Source of the DNA: Astropecten irregularis
Lineage: Eukaryota > Echinodermata > Asteroidea > Paxillosida > Astropectinidae
Reading direction: 5' to 3'
Assembly (NCBI GenBank): GCA_963971285.1
Contig: OZ020244.1
Location: forward strand, 18,786,001-18,850,000
DNA length: 64,000 bases
This document shows positions 22,880-33,950 of this stretch, piece by piece. The position numbers and the translations under genes are program-made. The notes below the pieces were generated by a model. It ran no database searches and had not been told where the DNA came from. It was given only the letters and a program-made list of their open reading frames with translations. The number at the start of each line of letters is the position of its first letter. The first letter of the stretch is position 1.

Positions 22880-23212
22880 TGCGATATGTTCATAATTTGA
22901 TTTGTCATGGAATAAAAAACAAACCTGTGAAATGTTCAGCTCAATTGATCATTGAAAGCAGCGAAAACCGTTGCAATTGTTAGGCGAAATTGTGAGGTAC
23001 CGGTAACTGCAATTGTGAGGTTTTGATCTCGGAGATCAAAACCGTTTTCGGTGTTTTGTTCTACTTCTTTCTGGAAAAACACTGCGTTTCAGGCACAAAA
23101 GTGTTTACGGTATGTTTGTACCATGTCAATCTTGATAACCTGTCAGTTATACGTAAATCTGTGAAAATTTCTGTTTTGGTTTCCTCCCAAAGTATGATGT
23201 TATACCTTTAAT
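22880..23212 (+). mobile_element. Family 1 MITE, diverged copy
   Basis: The left half is unlike the main family (TTCATAATTTGATTTGTCAT, shared with 37786). The right half is typical, with TTACGTATAAC-like blocks and AAAGTATGATGTTATACCTTTAA. Confidence 0.65.
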
Positions 23213-23467
23213 AAACAATACTTTTAACAGAATATCGCAAAAAATTTCCCCTGTTATATTGACACCAACTGTTTTCTATTGACTAAAATAAGGGCCGAGA
23301 CGATGTTTGGAAGAACCACTAAAAACTCAAATGACCTAAATAATTAAATTATTTTGCTGCCATTGCTCAAATTTTACTTAAAACGAAATAAGTATATAAG
23401 GACGTCGACACCAATAGGTTTCGAATGGAAAAAAATATATGGACAGATTGTCAAGTATAATGCTCAC

Positions 23468-23733
23468 CATTTCCATTCGCCTGATTTTCGGTATCTGAAG
23501 GTGATGTACGCCTCAAAGTAGAGGAAGCCATTCATAGCTACAAGTAGCCACCAGGTAGGGTCTTCCTTCACTGTAGCTACTCGCCACACCGAGATGATAG
23601 ACGAAATGGAGAACAGCACCCGTACAAACACCCCTTGAGCCATGGCGAAGATGCGTCCCACGGAGTACCTCTCTTCCGTTCTCTTGCCTTCCGGATCTCC
23701 AGCACCGTTCTTCATATTTTCGGTTTTCTCCAT
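23468..23733 (-). CDS. TMEM26: TMEM26-like gene, coding exon 1 with start codon
   Basis: Exon 1 of a multi-pass membrane protein. ATG at 23733-23731 opens a frame with a polar N-terminus, then a hydrophobic segment (residues about 28-47), the motif VWRVATVKEDPTWWLL, a second hydrophobic segment, and FRYRKSGEWKW at the splice. Vertebrate TMEM26 has VWRVTEVKKEPRYWLL and ..YKW at corresponding points (from memory), and its first exon likewise ends near this Trp. The donor GTGAGC lies at 23467-23462 and splits the Trp codon TG|G; the acceptor at 252 supplies the G. The N-terminal 27 residues are longer than in vertebrates. The transcription start lies right of 23733; no clear TATA box is visible. 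Confidence 0.85.
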
Positions 23734-25180
23734 TCCAATCTTGTCGACGGAATTCGTTTCCGCTACTCTAGGTCGATGATAACTATAAAAGATGTTGTTT
23801 TTCGCTCTCTCTTTACACCTCGCTGGATGAGGTAAAATTGATGAGGCTTTTCGTGTAATTTAGAGGTATTTCGTTGTGTGCACGTCGACACAGACGGGTG
23901 CAGAAACTGCAGGCGGAACTTCGAAAGAGAAGATTATCCAGTACCAGTATAGCAAAGCGTTAAATCGGAACCAAGTACAGAAATTCTCCACTGGTGATTT
24001 CAAAGGGAAGTATAAGTCTCCCTCACGTTGATAATTGCAGTGTGTGGGACTACATTTCTCGGTCAAGAATCCACCAAGAATCGACGATGTAGTATCTTTT
24101 AGCTCGTAAACTACACTCCTCTGATTTTCAAAATGAAATGAAGATTCGCTTTTAAGGGCCACACGGTCCGCCACTGATGACTAAACCATACCAAACTGTT
24201 GATTGCCTCTTGGAAATTGTCAGAGCTTCCCTAAGGAGTTAACACGGTAGGCAGCCTCGAACCATTAAGGCAAATATTAATCCAATGGGGGAATGAAGTC
24301 GAGATGGAAATCCTTCCACGGCCGGCTTGTGAGCAAACTTAATGGCAAAAGCGATAGGGTGTTGCTGTGGTGGGTATACCGTGAACATCAGCAGTGGTGT
24401 GAGGATTGTTGTTACCGCATCGTGCGTGCATATACGGTCGAATGCAGAGCAGCTTGGCCCAGCTATTTACGTTATCGACGACTAGAAATCCTTCCCGTGA
24501 CCGAGTATTTATTAGCAAACACTGCACTTGGTGAGAGGTTTATACACGGGGATCTTCCACGCGTTGTCAAGGGTAGTAGGGTGGAGTGATGCGTTCATTC
24601 TGCGCATCCACAATGGCCCTTCAAGCCCATCGAGTGATGTCAACGTGTTGGTTGAACTTGAAGAAACGGTACTTTTACAAGGAGATGATTCTCTCGCCGT
24701 ATACGAATGCTGTAGACGAGCATATTGGAATTTAGCTTAACCCAGTTACTGCCCACACATATGCATTTTAAATATCTATTCGTCAGCGTTCAAAACATCC
24801 GGAGTGTGGTTTTTTTGTTGTAACTGCGCAGCATAATGTCAATGGCATTATCCAAACAGTCTCGTAAATTACTGCAACTAATAAATATTTGTGCCGATTC
24901 GCATCCGTGATTAAAGGAGCTGTCTGAAAAGTTGATTTATCACAGCGGTACTCAATTTAGCAGGCCTGCCTAGAACTAGAGTAAAGGTTGCAGTTGGGAT
25001 CCCACGCAGATCAAAGAAGTATTAACTTTGATTATCTGGCTCGAATCAAGACTACAGTCATAATTATACTGGAGCCGATACCTCATCGGCGTATATAGCG
25101 ACAGTGGGGAGGGGTAAGGGGCGGGGCAGCCCGTCCCTCACTTTTCAGAACACCAGTAGGGAATGAAATGAGTGTTACTC
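23734..25180. other. Region upstream of the TMEM26-like start; no gene recognised
   Basis: The 5' UTR and promoter of the TMEM26-like gene should lie here (reading leftward). Open frames at 24293-24589 (+) and 23860-24174 (-) have no recognisable domain. No CpG-rich block or repeat is evident. Confidence 0.4.
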
Positions 25181-25863
25181 TTAAAGGTTTACTGTAATCA
25201 AATTTGGGAAAGGGGTGAAAGTGCTCCAAAACTATTGCTTATTACATAATTCATGACTATATAAATTTATATTTATAATAGGGTAAGTGCTTAATTTTCG
25301 ACCAAAAAAATCAGTATTGTATGCCCCGCCCTCCAAAAAGTCCCTCTTTGAACCAATCGATGCAACAATAGCGTGTGACGTCACCTACAGAACTAGTATA
25401 GGCTTGCACCACTGCGTGGCGTTCTGCATGTGACGTAAGCAAGTTTTTTCGTCGAGAAACGTGGGGTGCTAAATTATTGGTCCAAAATACCTCTTTTTTC
25501 TATATACGATATCTTTTAGCACAAACAGTGATAGACATGTTGAGTGTTATAGCAATGCGCGGTATTTTTGAACGCTTGAGGGCGCTTCGAATTACTTCCG
25601 GAAGTCATTTGACAATGCCTTCTTCTTGTGCACCGCTGTGTCAGAATACAACTCGTACATGTCGTAGTAAAAATATACACCTCTATCGTATCCAAAAAGA
25701 CAAAATTTTCCGTAAATGACCTCTGCTCAATTGACAATTAACCGGACCGTACCCCCGGAAGTAAATAAAGTTGTACACCTAACAGCGCCCTCATGCGTTC
25801 AAAAATACCGCGTATACAGATGTATTTAACTTCATATGAGTTTTGATTACAGTAAACCTTTAA
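25181..25863. mobile_element. TTAA-bounded inverted-repeat element with an internal hairpin
   Basis: The ends TTAAAGGTTTACTGTAATCA and GATTACAGTAAACCTTTAA are inverted. Inside is a second inverted pair around GCGGTATTTTTGAACG (25559) and CGTTCAAAAATACCGCG (25796). It is about 680 bp with no transposase frame. The TTAA at both edges recalls family 1, though the adjoining bases differ. Confidence 0.75.
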
Positions 25864-26189
25864 AGGGGGAAGATGTGTACATGTCGTAGGATGGTATCTT
25901 GAGAATAACGATGAAATACACAATGCGAGAAGTAGCAACCGATTATTACCGGTACATGATGTTATATGCGGCAAACCGATCCACACACTATACGCTCAAC
26001 ATGCAAAGCCTCGTGATTTTTTTAATTTAGAGTTTTTGAGAAGCTAGTGTTTCCTTCCGTATGGGATTTTTATTACCTTATTTTTTTACTTGCTTTGCTA
26101 GAGTTGATGTTTTCGTTCGCACGAAGTAAGTTTTGGACCATCTGGACTCTATTTCTAAAGTACTTCTTCATTGTGGATCTGTTTGCCTA

Positions 26190-26420
26190 AATACCATGTA
26201 AGAATCGTTCGTGCTTTCGCACTTCTATTTCATTCGCACTTCTCGCAAGGCCTCAATGTTTCGCCTAGCCTGCTCTAGTCTGCTGGTGATGACAAGAGCA
26301 GGCTAGTCGAAACGTTGAGACCTTACGAGAGGGTACTTTCGCACTTCATTTTCGTTCGCACTTCTCGTAAGGGTCTCAACGTTTCGACTTGCCTGCTCTT
26401 GTCATCATCTGGAGACTTCT
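26190..26420. repeat. CTAGCCTGCTCT / GTTTCGAC repeat cluster, inverted and direct units
   Basis: Three units of TCTCAACGTTTCGAC-like sequence with GCCTGCTCTTGTCATCA in both orientations, each preceded by TTCGCACTTCTCGTAAGG. The same repeat is at 38255-38345 and 50385-50445. Confidence 0.6.
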
Positions 26421-27016
26421 TCATTGTTTCAGTTCAAAATTAAACCCACCGTGACGGTTGGGACGGAGGCCTAGGATTGACATTCATGTTGAGTGCTTTT
26501 AAAATATCAATTCAGTTCATGATACACGATACAAGTTCATGAAAGATATTTTAATTTTTTTAAATGTCATAGCCTGTAGCAAAATGCACAGAAATCCTGC
26601 GATCAATTTTCCTGTCAGGAGAATTATTATTCTGGTCCTAACTTATCAATTAAAAAAGTTTGGCTTTTGAAAAGTAAACCCAATGGTGGTATGCCTGGAG
26701 ACTATACAGTCTAATAAAAGAGAACAGTTCGTCAAATGAGTTGCCTTATCTCGTAAGTCGAATCATACATCAAAATGACGACGGTTTAATTTCAATTGTC
26801 CTAGCTATAGAGCCATGCTCAAGGCCTTCCTCTACACTCTAGCCTTTAAACTTGACGAAGGCCGTGTCGCCTGATAAACCTGAGTGCAATTACTCGTGCC
26901 AATAATGAATCTATTTGTGCCTAAGGCTAAGGCTATACGTATGTTATAACTGAATGTCATAAGGGAAGGTTGTACCTCAAGTCCATCATCATGCTTAGAA
27001 AAAGTCAATCAATTTT

Positions 27017-27358
27017 GAAGGCTTTATTTATTACAGTAAGGATGGGTTTGCCGTACTGACGTAAAACGCACATGCAGCAGTGAAAATTACATTATTGGTC
27101 AATTTGTGGATTAAGAATTAGAGTACCAATTGAGCTTTTGTTTCTTTTGCGTTAGATTTGATAGATTTTAGCCAAAACGTCAATACAATAAAGGCAGTAT
27201 TCATTACAGTATAAGGATGGGTTTGCCCTAAAAGTAAAAAGTATAGGCATATGCAGTAGTGAAAATTACATTACTGGTCAATTGTTCATCTTCGGGATAA
27301 ACAATTAGAGTACCAATTGAGCTTTTTTTGTTTGTATCAAATTTGATAGATTTTAAAC
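27017..27358 (+). repeat. Imperfect tandem direct repeat (about 170 bp x 2)
   Basis: Units at 27017-27176 and 27190-27358 share AAGGATGGGTTTGCC, GTGAAAATTACATTA, TTAGAGTACCAATTGAGCTT and TTTGATAGATTTTA. Origin unknown. Confidence 0.7.
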
Positions 27359-27485
27359 CTGCAACAATAATTTAATCCTATCATATAAGTTTTCAGGGCA
27401 CATGAACCAAGAATAGAGGCCTAAATCTTCTGAGACTCTACTGGGTGCATCTGGGTTTATCAGTTTTATTTACAAGTGCACATGC

Positions 27486-27834
27486 TTAAAGGTAGTATCA
27501 TACTTTGGTAAGAAACCAACACAGAAATGGTCAAAGATTTATGTATAACTTTGAAGATGGTGGTGGTAGAAACATACCGTTAAAAATATTGTTCCGCCTG
27601 AAATGGTGTACTTATCCAGAAATTAGTAAAACAGCGCCCTAACATCTTTTAAAGGTTCAAAAATAAAAGAGAAAAGACTTAAGAAATACTGTGGCTGTTT
27701 TTCACCGTTTTTCTCAAAAAGTGGGCAACGTATGGGACTGAAATTTTCTCAGATGACTGTTACTGTATCTGGCTTGGTATTTTTGCCCATGAATCTGTAT
27801 TTCTTTGATAAAAACCAAAGTATACTACCTTTAA
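27486..27834 (-). mobile_element. Family 1 MITE copy
   Basis: TTAAAGGTAGTATCATACTT at the left, AACCAAAGTATACTACCTTTAA at the right; family core blocks in reverse order. Confidence 0.85.
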
Positions 27835-28280
27835 ATTGGGCAGACGAATAATCAAGTCTGTTGCCATCTCGAGTGTTTTAGGATCCCAATTTTACACGTG
27901 GGCTATCACGATGCGTTACCTCACACACCAAGTATAAGATCGGTAAAATTACAGCAAAGATTAAGTGAAAATTTGATCAGTACAGATTATGTAGGTCAAT
28001 TGGAGTTATAATTGGTAATTTTTGGTTGGATGCAGCTAGTCTCATCACATAACCGATTTGGTGGATTGGTTTTTATTTACAAAGTAAACAGTGAACACTG
28101 GAATATAGATATCTCTGTGACGACTATCATATTTGCTTGGAGTTATGAGAGTCTGACGTTTCGATCCTAGCAAAATCTTTATCAAAGGCAAAATATTATA
28201 TGTAACTGACTCTGCACAAACAGTCAAAACGAAGAGATTTTTCAAAATGAAAATGGGCAAAAATGGTTTAAGTACTGACT

Positions 28281-28506
28281 GGGGTCTTTCTCATAGCTAG
28301 GCTCCTGCTCGGGCTCCGGCTTCGTCTCTGTAATCCATATGCTGAAAATATAGGTTGTGGTTTTTCATTGAAACTGAAGCTCTGCTTTCTTTATCAAACC
28401 AGAGAATCTACTTCCGAATCACAGCCAAAAGTCTCTATTTTGATACCCGTCATTTTAGAATGGATTCACGAAGTCGGAGCCTGAGCCGAGCTTTGAGAAA
28501 TGCCCC
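28281..28506. mobile_element. Family 2 MITE copy
   Basis: Ends GGGGTCTTTCTCATAGCTAG and GCTTTGAGAAATGCCCC. Hexamer stretches GGCTCCGGCTTCG and GGAGCCTGAGCC lie inside both ends. The core (CCAGAGAATCTACTTCCGAA) is inverted relative to the first copy. Confidence 0.8.
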
Positions 28507-29369
28507 TGATATATCATTGACTAGTCACATGGCCGCAGAGGACTAGATGGGTGCATTCGTAATCAAGTCTTTCCACACGAGCGGAAAATGTTTGTTTGTT
28601 TGTTTGTTTACTCATCATCCGTCACCTGTACAGAGCTATATATATAATTATATGAGAGAGAGGGAGCGCGCCAGTCCAATTAATAATTGAGGATGACATT
28701 TAGAAACTGACTAACAAGACTGGACTGCAATTTATATCTGAGTCCGACATCAAAATGGGTCCCCACGCACACGGTATAACAGATAGGTAGATGGCTCGGT
28801 TTAATTACACATGGAATAGATGACATCATTATTTGTACTGTAGTCATGAGAGACTGGTTTCATGTCCTGTGCTCTACTATAGTTCAGCTAGAACTCATCG
28901 CTAATAGATAAATAATAACAGCACTTTAAGCCCTTGACACCGCGAACGTGCCGAACAATATTATTATGAATCTGTTCCGTCCCTCTGTACTTGCTTGGGA
29001 GCATGCCGTGAATACGGCGCAAGGCTCCCGGTGGTGTACGGAGTGCAAACGGTTGTTATTTACCTGCACTTTTGCACCCAGGTGCTGTTCATGGGTGATG
29101 AAGCCAGGCCGTTACGACCATCCGACCAAGTAGTAGTGCGAGGTTTGTTGCTCAAGGTATAACAACTTTCATGGTTCAATGGCTGAGACCATGTCTTTAC
29201 GCCATGCATCAAAGAGCAGACTACCTTTAGCTCTAGTGAAGGTCCTACAACGATGATCGTTCTTGCCACGAGCCACTGTCCAAAAACCATCCATCGATGC
29301 AAAACCTCGGCCCCTCCTTTATAATACGAAAACCAATTTTCAAGTAGATAAAAGTCCCGTTACTCGTTC

Positions 29370-29600
29370 TTAAAGGTAGTATCATTCTTTGGTAACATAC
29401 CGAAACAGAAACGTTCACAGATGTACGTATAACTTACAGGATATAAAGATGGTGCTGGTAGAAACATACCGTTAAAATGTTTTTCAGACTGATGTCAGAT
29501 TGAGCTCACATTTTCACAGGTTTATAATTTGCTGCATTCGACAAAGTGTCGGTGCTGCTCTGTGACCTATATACACCAATCATGCACGTTTTTATATATG
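29370..29600. mobile_element. Family 1 variant MITE, internally deleted
   Basis: The left half runs from TTAAAGGTAGTATCATTCTT to ACATACCGTTAAAATG. It is then joined to the alternative right half (GATTGAGCTCACATTTTCAC, GACAAAGTGTCGGTGCTG) without the usual middle. Confidence 0.65.
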
Positions 29601-30011
29601 CGGGCTAATGCTGGTTCTTGGATTGTGGATGCATTCCTGGTTACCATGGTGACGTTGGCATGGTGATATAGCCAATCAGCAGAAACTGGCTACATATTAT
29701 TTGATTTGTATCAAATGAGATGGGTCGCGTGCGAGCAAATGTTGAAATGATTAGCCATGTGGTTTTGCCATTGAATTTTATAAGATTCATGTTGATACAA
29801 ATTAAATGTATTATGACTTAATATAGGCTGATCCGAAATCGAAGAACCTAAAAGGTTAAGGCTGCACATAAGCACATTACTTTTCACTTTGAAAACCAAA
29901 ATATTAAAGGAAATAGTAACTATAATATGTTTGCTTGTGGGGCATATTGCTCTGATAATGAAAATAGCTCTTTTATGTAGGGCACATGTTGTTGAAGTGT
30001 TTAATATTATA

Positions 30012-30195
30012 GTGGGTGCTGTGGCCTAGTGGTTTGGCGTGTCGTTCTCAAGATCTTGTGGTCATTCTACATATTGTGGGTTCCAATCCAGCCATGGGCT
30101 AGTGGTGCTTGCATCCTTAGGCAAGACGCTTTGTCGCATATTGCTCCTCTTCACCCAGGTGTAAATGGTTACTTGTGAGAGTAGATATGGCAATA
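30012..30195 (+). mobile_element. SINE B copy, 3'-truncated
   Basis: tRNA-like head GTGGCCTAGTGGTTTGGCGT (A box) and TGGGTTCCAATCCAGCC (damaged B box), then TTGCATCCTTAGGCAAGACG and ATTGCTCCTCTTCACCCAGG. Confidence 0.75.
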
Positions 30196-30646
30196 AAAAT
30201 ACTGATGAATGAAACAAACGAAAACAGTCGCCTAGGTCACGTCTGCTCCTAGACGCAATTCAAGACGCTTTGACTCAAAGGTCACACCAGGTGATTGATT
30301 GGGTTAATAATGAAGGCGTCCCGAAAATGCGAATAAAGACACGTAACAGGCAATCCCCACCCTATGGAATTCATTAAGATCATTACAGTGCATTTTGTTT
30401 GAACATCGTTACCTATCTAGATCATTCCATGCCGATGCATTAGGCCTACAATCGGCAACTTGGGCCGAGTTATAGGACGGAACTACCTGGGAGGCCGCTA
30501 GGTATTGGTAAAGCACGGGGTCCATTCTTTGGAAAAGAGGAAGCGAGCACGACTTGGCCATCCAGTGTGAGCCGCGAGGCACAAACACCCAGTAACACTC
30601 GCTATCCGTGCAAGTAATGGGTACATGAAACATACATGTACGTGCT

Positions 30647-31017
30647 TTCAAGGTACTATCATACTTTGGTAGCATGCTCTAAACAGGACTCTTCACAGAT
30701 TTACTTATAACTAACAGGGTATAAAGATAGTAATGGAAGAAACATACCAATAACGTTTTTTTCTGTCTGAAATGGTGTATTTATCCAGAAAGGAATAAAA
30801 TTAATTACCAAAAACAGTTTCGATCTTCGGAAGATCCAAAATAACGGTGAAAAGATCTTTAAAAGGGCGTTTTTCACTGTTTTCTAAAAAGAAATGGGCC
30901 ACCGTATGAGATGAGAGTGGGAATTTTACAGATGACTGTTCCTGTATCTTCCTTGATATTTTTGCTCATGAATCTGCATTTCTTTGACAAAAAAACAAAG
31001 TATGAAATTACCTTTAA
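30647..31017 (-). mobile_element. Family 1 MITE copy
   Basis: TTCAAGGTACTATCATACTT at the left and CAAAGTATGAAATTACCTTTAA at the right, with the family core in reverse order. Confidence 0.8.
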
Positions 31018-31870
31018 GTTCACGATCGTCGCTCTGTCAGCCTAAGATTAATCGCGCTTGCAAGGATACGGGGCGACTGGAGATATTGATGGGGCAATTG
31101 CTCAGGCAGCCGAGTCAAGAGTCGTCCTATAAAACATGTCCTGAAAAAAACCCGAGGTACTTCATATTAATACAACTGTGATAGCTTCCAGATTACAAGA
31201 CATGACCATCTCCCTTGTTTTTATTATCATTCATTTCGAAACCAGAGCACAGACCGATATGGTTTGTATATCTCAGGCGGTAGTTGGCTTTTTTTGGATC
31301 TGCTTCTCAGTATGTGATGCAAATACAGCCAGAAGGGTTTATCTCCATTCGTCTGGAAATTGAAACAATATGTATCTTGTTGTTGCCATTAAACAAACAG
31401 AATTATGGTAGACATGAGACAAAAAAGCTACCGAGAGTATAAGAGTGACTTTATAATGAATAACGACTTGAGAGACGACTTTAAAACTCAACCAACCAGA
31501 GTCACCGAGCCAACCAAGGCGACGCCACTAGTGTTTTAATAACTTAACCATGCAGAGCCGAGCTCGGTCAAGCAAGGAAAGAAAATTAAACCAAACAAAC
31601 AAATAAAACGAGAAACATAAACATAGCCGACTCAACCCATGAACGGAATCTTGCAACAGACAAGCAAAAAGCTGGCACAGCGACCAACTAACAGTCGGCC
31701 CAGTCATCCCAGCTGGCAATCCGACCACACCCATAACACCGTCGACCCAGCCGCAATCGCCAAACGGGACTCGGACCTCAGTCGTTTCTCGCCGTTCCTG
31801 AAAAGAGCAAAACTCTGTGTGCCAAAAAGCGCGGCTCATTGCCACGCTTGTACTCGAACTTACGAAGCTG

Positions 31871-32073
31871 TATTAGGGACATCGTAAAAAAAAAAAAAAA
31901 ACATCCCCGTACGTACGTAGGCCTACGTGTTCATCATTCTTAAGTCGTACGCACGACTTATGTAAGGTACGTACGACTTATAAAAACTCGTACGTACGAC
32001 ATAATTTCATACGTACAACTTGTGATCATAAACACGTACGTACGGGGATTTTTTTCTTACGATGTCCTTAATA
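31871..32073. mobile_element. GTACGTACG-rich hairpin MITE
   Basis: Ends TATTAGGGACATCGTAA and TTACGATGTCCTTAATA, then ATCCCCGTACGTACGT and ACGTACGTACGGGGAT. The interior repeats TACGTACGACTTAT in both orientations, so many alternative hairpins are possible. Confidence 0.8.
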
Positions 32074-32332
32074 CAACCTCTTACGATCTAGAGCAGACTC
32101 TCCAAAAACAACATCTTTTGAGACGAACTCCAGGCGGCGTATGGAATAATATCATTCAATTAAACAGACCAGACTAAACAGTACCAAGGTTGGCATACAG
32201 TCTAGTCCCATTAGCTATACTGATATAGGCGCAACCAGAATTGTGACTATAAATGCAAATTAAGAACGCCTCATTTCATTGAGGCCTTCAAAGAGACCTG
32301 TCATAGTTGGAAATGAAGGTAAATTATGTCTT

Positions 32333-32848
32333 TGTGTCCCCCATTAAAAAAAACAATACCCATTTTTCAAAAATTATGAAAATAAATCGTACATTTTTAT
32401 CTGTTTGAATTTTAATCTATTACATTCATTATCTCATTGTGCATATTCTGACGAAATTTCAATGCAATCCATTCATGCATCACCGAGCAATTACTGATTG
32501 TAAGGAAAAAGTCCATTTTGCTACCATTACAAAATGAGTGACAGTGTTGGTCATCTAAGTTGAGATGTGTGTGTAGTGAATGTGGGCGGCCACGGCGAGT
32601 GGATATTTAAAGATCACAACTTAAAATAGTAAGATGACCACCATTGTCACTATTGTAATGGCAGGAAAATGTTTTTTTCCAGACAATCAGTAATTGCTCG
32701 GTGATGCATGAATGGATTACATTGAAATTTCGTCAGAAGATGCCCTGGGAGATATTGAACGTAATAGACTAAAAATCAAATAGCTGAAAACAAATATTCT
32801 CTTTTAATATTTTGTTTAAAATTGGTATCGTTTTTTGGGGGACACACA
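32333..32848. mobile_element. Long-armed hairpin MITE (about 515 bp)
   Basis: Ends TGTGTCCCCCATTAAAAAAA and TTTTTTGGGGGACACAC. Arms of roughly 200 bp pair through ATTGCTCGGTGATGCATGAA/TTCATGCATCACCGAGCAAT and GACGAAATTTCAATG. The loop contains GTGGGCGGCCACGGCGAGTG. Confidence 0.85.
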
Positions 32849-33263
32849 CTGTATATCATGGTTTTTGGTTCGTTTTGTGCCAAGCGGCTTTTATTGTGAA
32901 TTGTGAGACGATAATGTTACGCCGTGTATGGCACTACTGTTTCCTCTTGCGCCTTGCTGCCAAGCGGTAATTTATTGTCGAGTTATGAGACGAATTGTGT
33001 GCTCTTTAGGTCCGTTAAAGAATCTTCGGTTATTGATAATATTTATATTATTATCTAAACGAGTTATACGCTTAACTGGTAATCCAGGAACTTGGAAGGC
33101 TGCGCAATTTAACATAATTTGTATAGGGGAGACTGATTCTAGCATACAATGTTGGAGACCTTGAGTTAATGCAGTTGAGATTAGTTGACAATATTATTGG
33201 AAGGCATATGCCTAGCCACTATTTCATGTTACATGACGAACAACATTGATTTTTCTTTTTCAG

Positions 33264-33591
33264 CAAGGATGGCAAAAGGAACGCAACGGCTGCTTCAGAC
33301 AGATACGCTATATACTATCGCATAAATGTGTTAACTGAAACGACCTCAACCAAGACTAGAACACCTTATAAATTTCACAAATATCTCACCCGCCGTGCTT
33401 TCAGGGAACTTGCGAACCTTTACATGAACTCGACACCAGTGTCGCCACTGAAGTCGGCTGTATCTTCAAGCTATCCAAACATTCACCACCCTATAAAAAA
33501 GGAGACAGTCTCGATTAGCTTCGCACATTTTCTGCCATGCGTCACCGGAATGTTATTATTATTATTAGTGGAAAATGTTTGCATGTTTATG
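33264..33591 (+). CDS. Possible orphan exon, unidentified
   Basis: A TTTTTCTTTTTCAG acceptor-like tract is followed by a frame open for about 109 codons up to a family 1 MITE. It begins KDGKRNATAASDRYAIYYRI and contains KFHKYLTRRAFRELANLYMN. I do not recognise it and see no partner exon or donor. The composition is protein-like, but a chance open frame is quite possible. Confidence 0.2.
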
Positions 33592-33950
33592 TTAAAGGTA
33601 TACTTTGGTAAGAAACCAAAACAGAAATGTTCACAGATTTACGTATAACTTACAGGGTATGAAGATGGTGGTGGTAGAAATATACCGTTAACATTTTCTG
33701 CCTGAAATGCTGTATTTTTTTTTTTTCAAAAAAGAGTAAAACCAAAGACCAAAATCAGTTTTTATCTTAGTGTGAGACCACAAATCCTTTGAATAGATTT
33801 GAAAAGACTGTGAGTGTTTTCACTGTTTTCTCATAAAGTGGGCACCAGATGGGACTGGAACTTTCACAAAATAATGACAATTACTGTATCTTACTCTATC
33901 TTTACTGTATCTGCATTTTCTTGAAAAAAAAAGTATGGAGTTACCTTTTT
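33592..33950 (-). mobile_element. Family 1 MITE copy
   Basis: TTAAAGGTATACTTTGGTAA at the left, with the block TACAGGGTATGAAGATGGTG, and TTACCTTTTT at the right. Confidence 0.8.

Larger units (their letters stand above)
252..23467 (-). other. TMEM26-like intron 1 (about 23.2 kb)
   Basis: This is the interval between the two recognised TMEM26-like exons. The donor GTGAGC at 23467-23462 and the acceptor CCGTAG at 257-252 fit both splice consensus and codon phase. I see no convincing host exon inside. The content is dense MITEs, SINEs, a LINE fragment and AT-rich spacer. Stretches 640-1225, 1489-2475, 5545-6270, 7210-8150, 8520-9600, 10360-11600, 12010-12520, 17310-18370 and 18895-19660 hold only short open frames without recognisable domains. 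Confidence 0.75.

Noticed and set aside
24293-24589. 98-codon plus-strand frame upstream of the TMEM26-like gene
   Set aside because: No domain, no flanking exons and a chance length; kept only as unexplained spacer.
27017-27358. CRISPR-like direct repeats
   Set aside because: Only two units of about 170 bp with no regular short repeat-spacer layout, and the genome is clearly eukaryotic.
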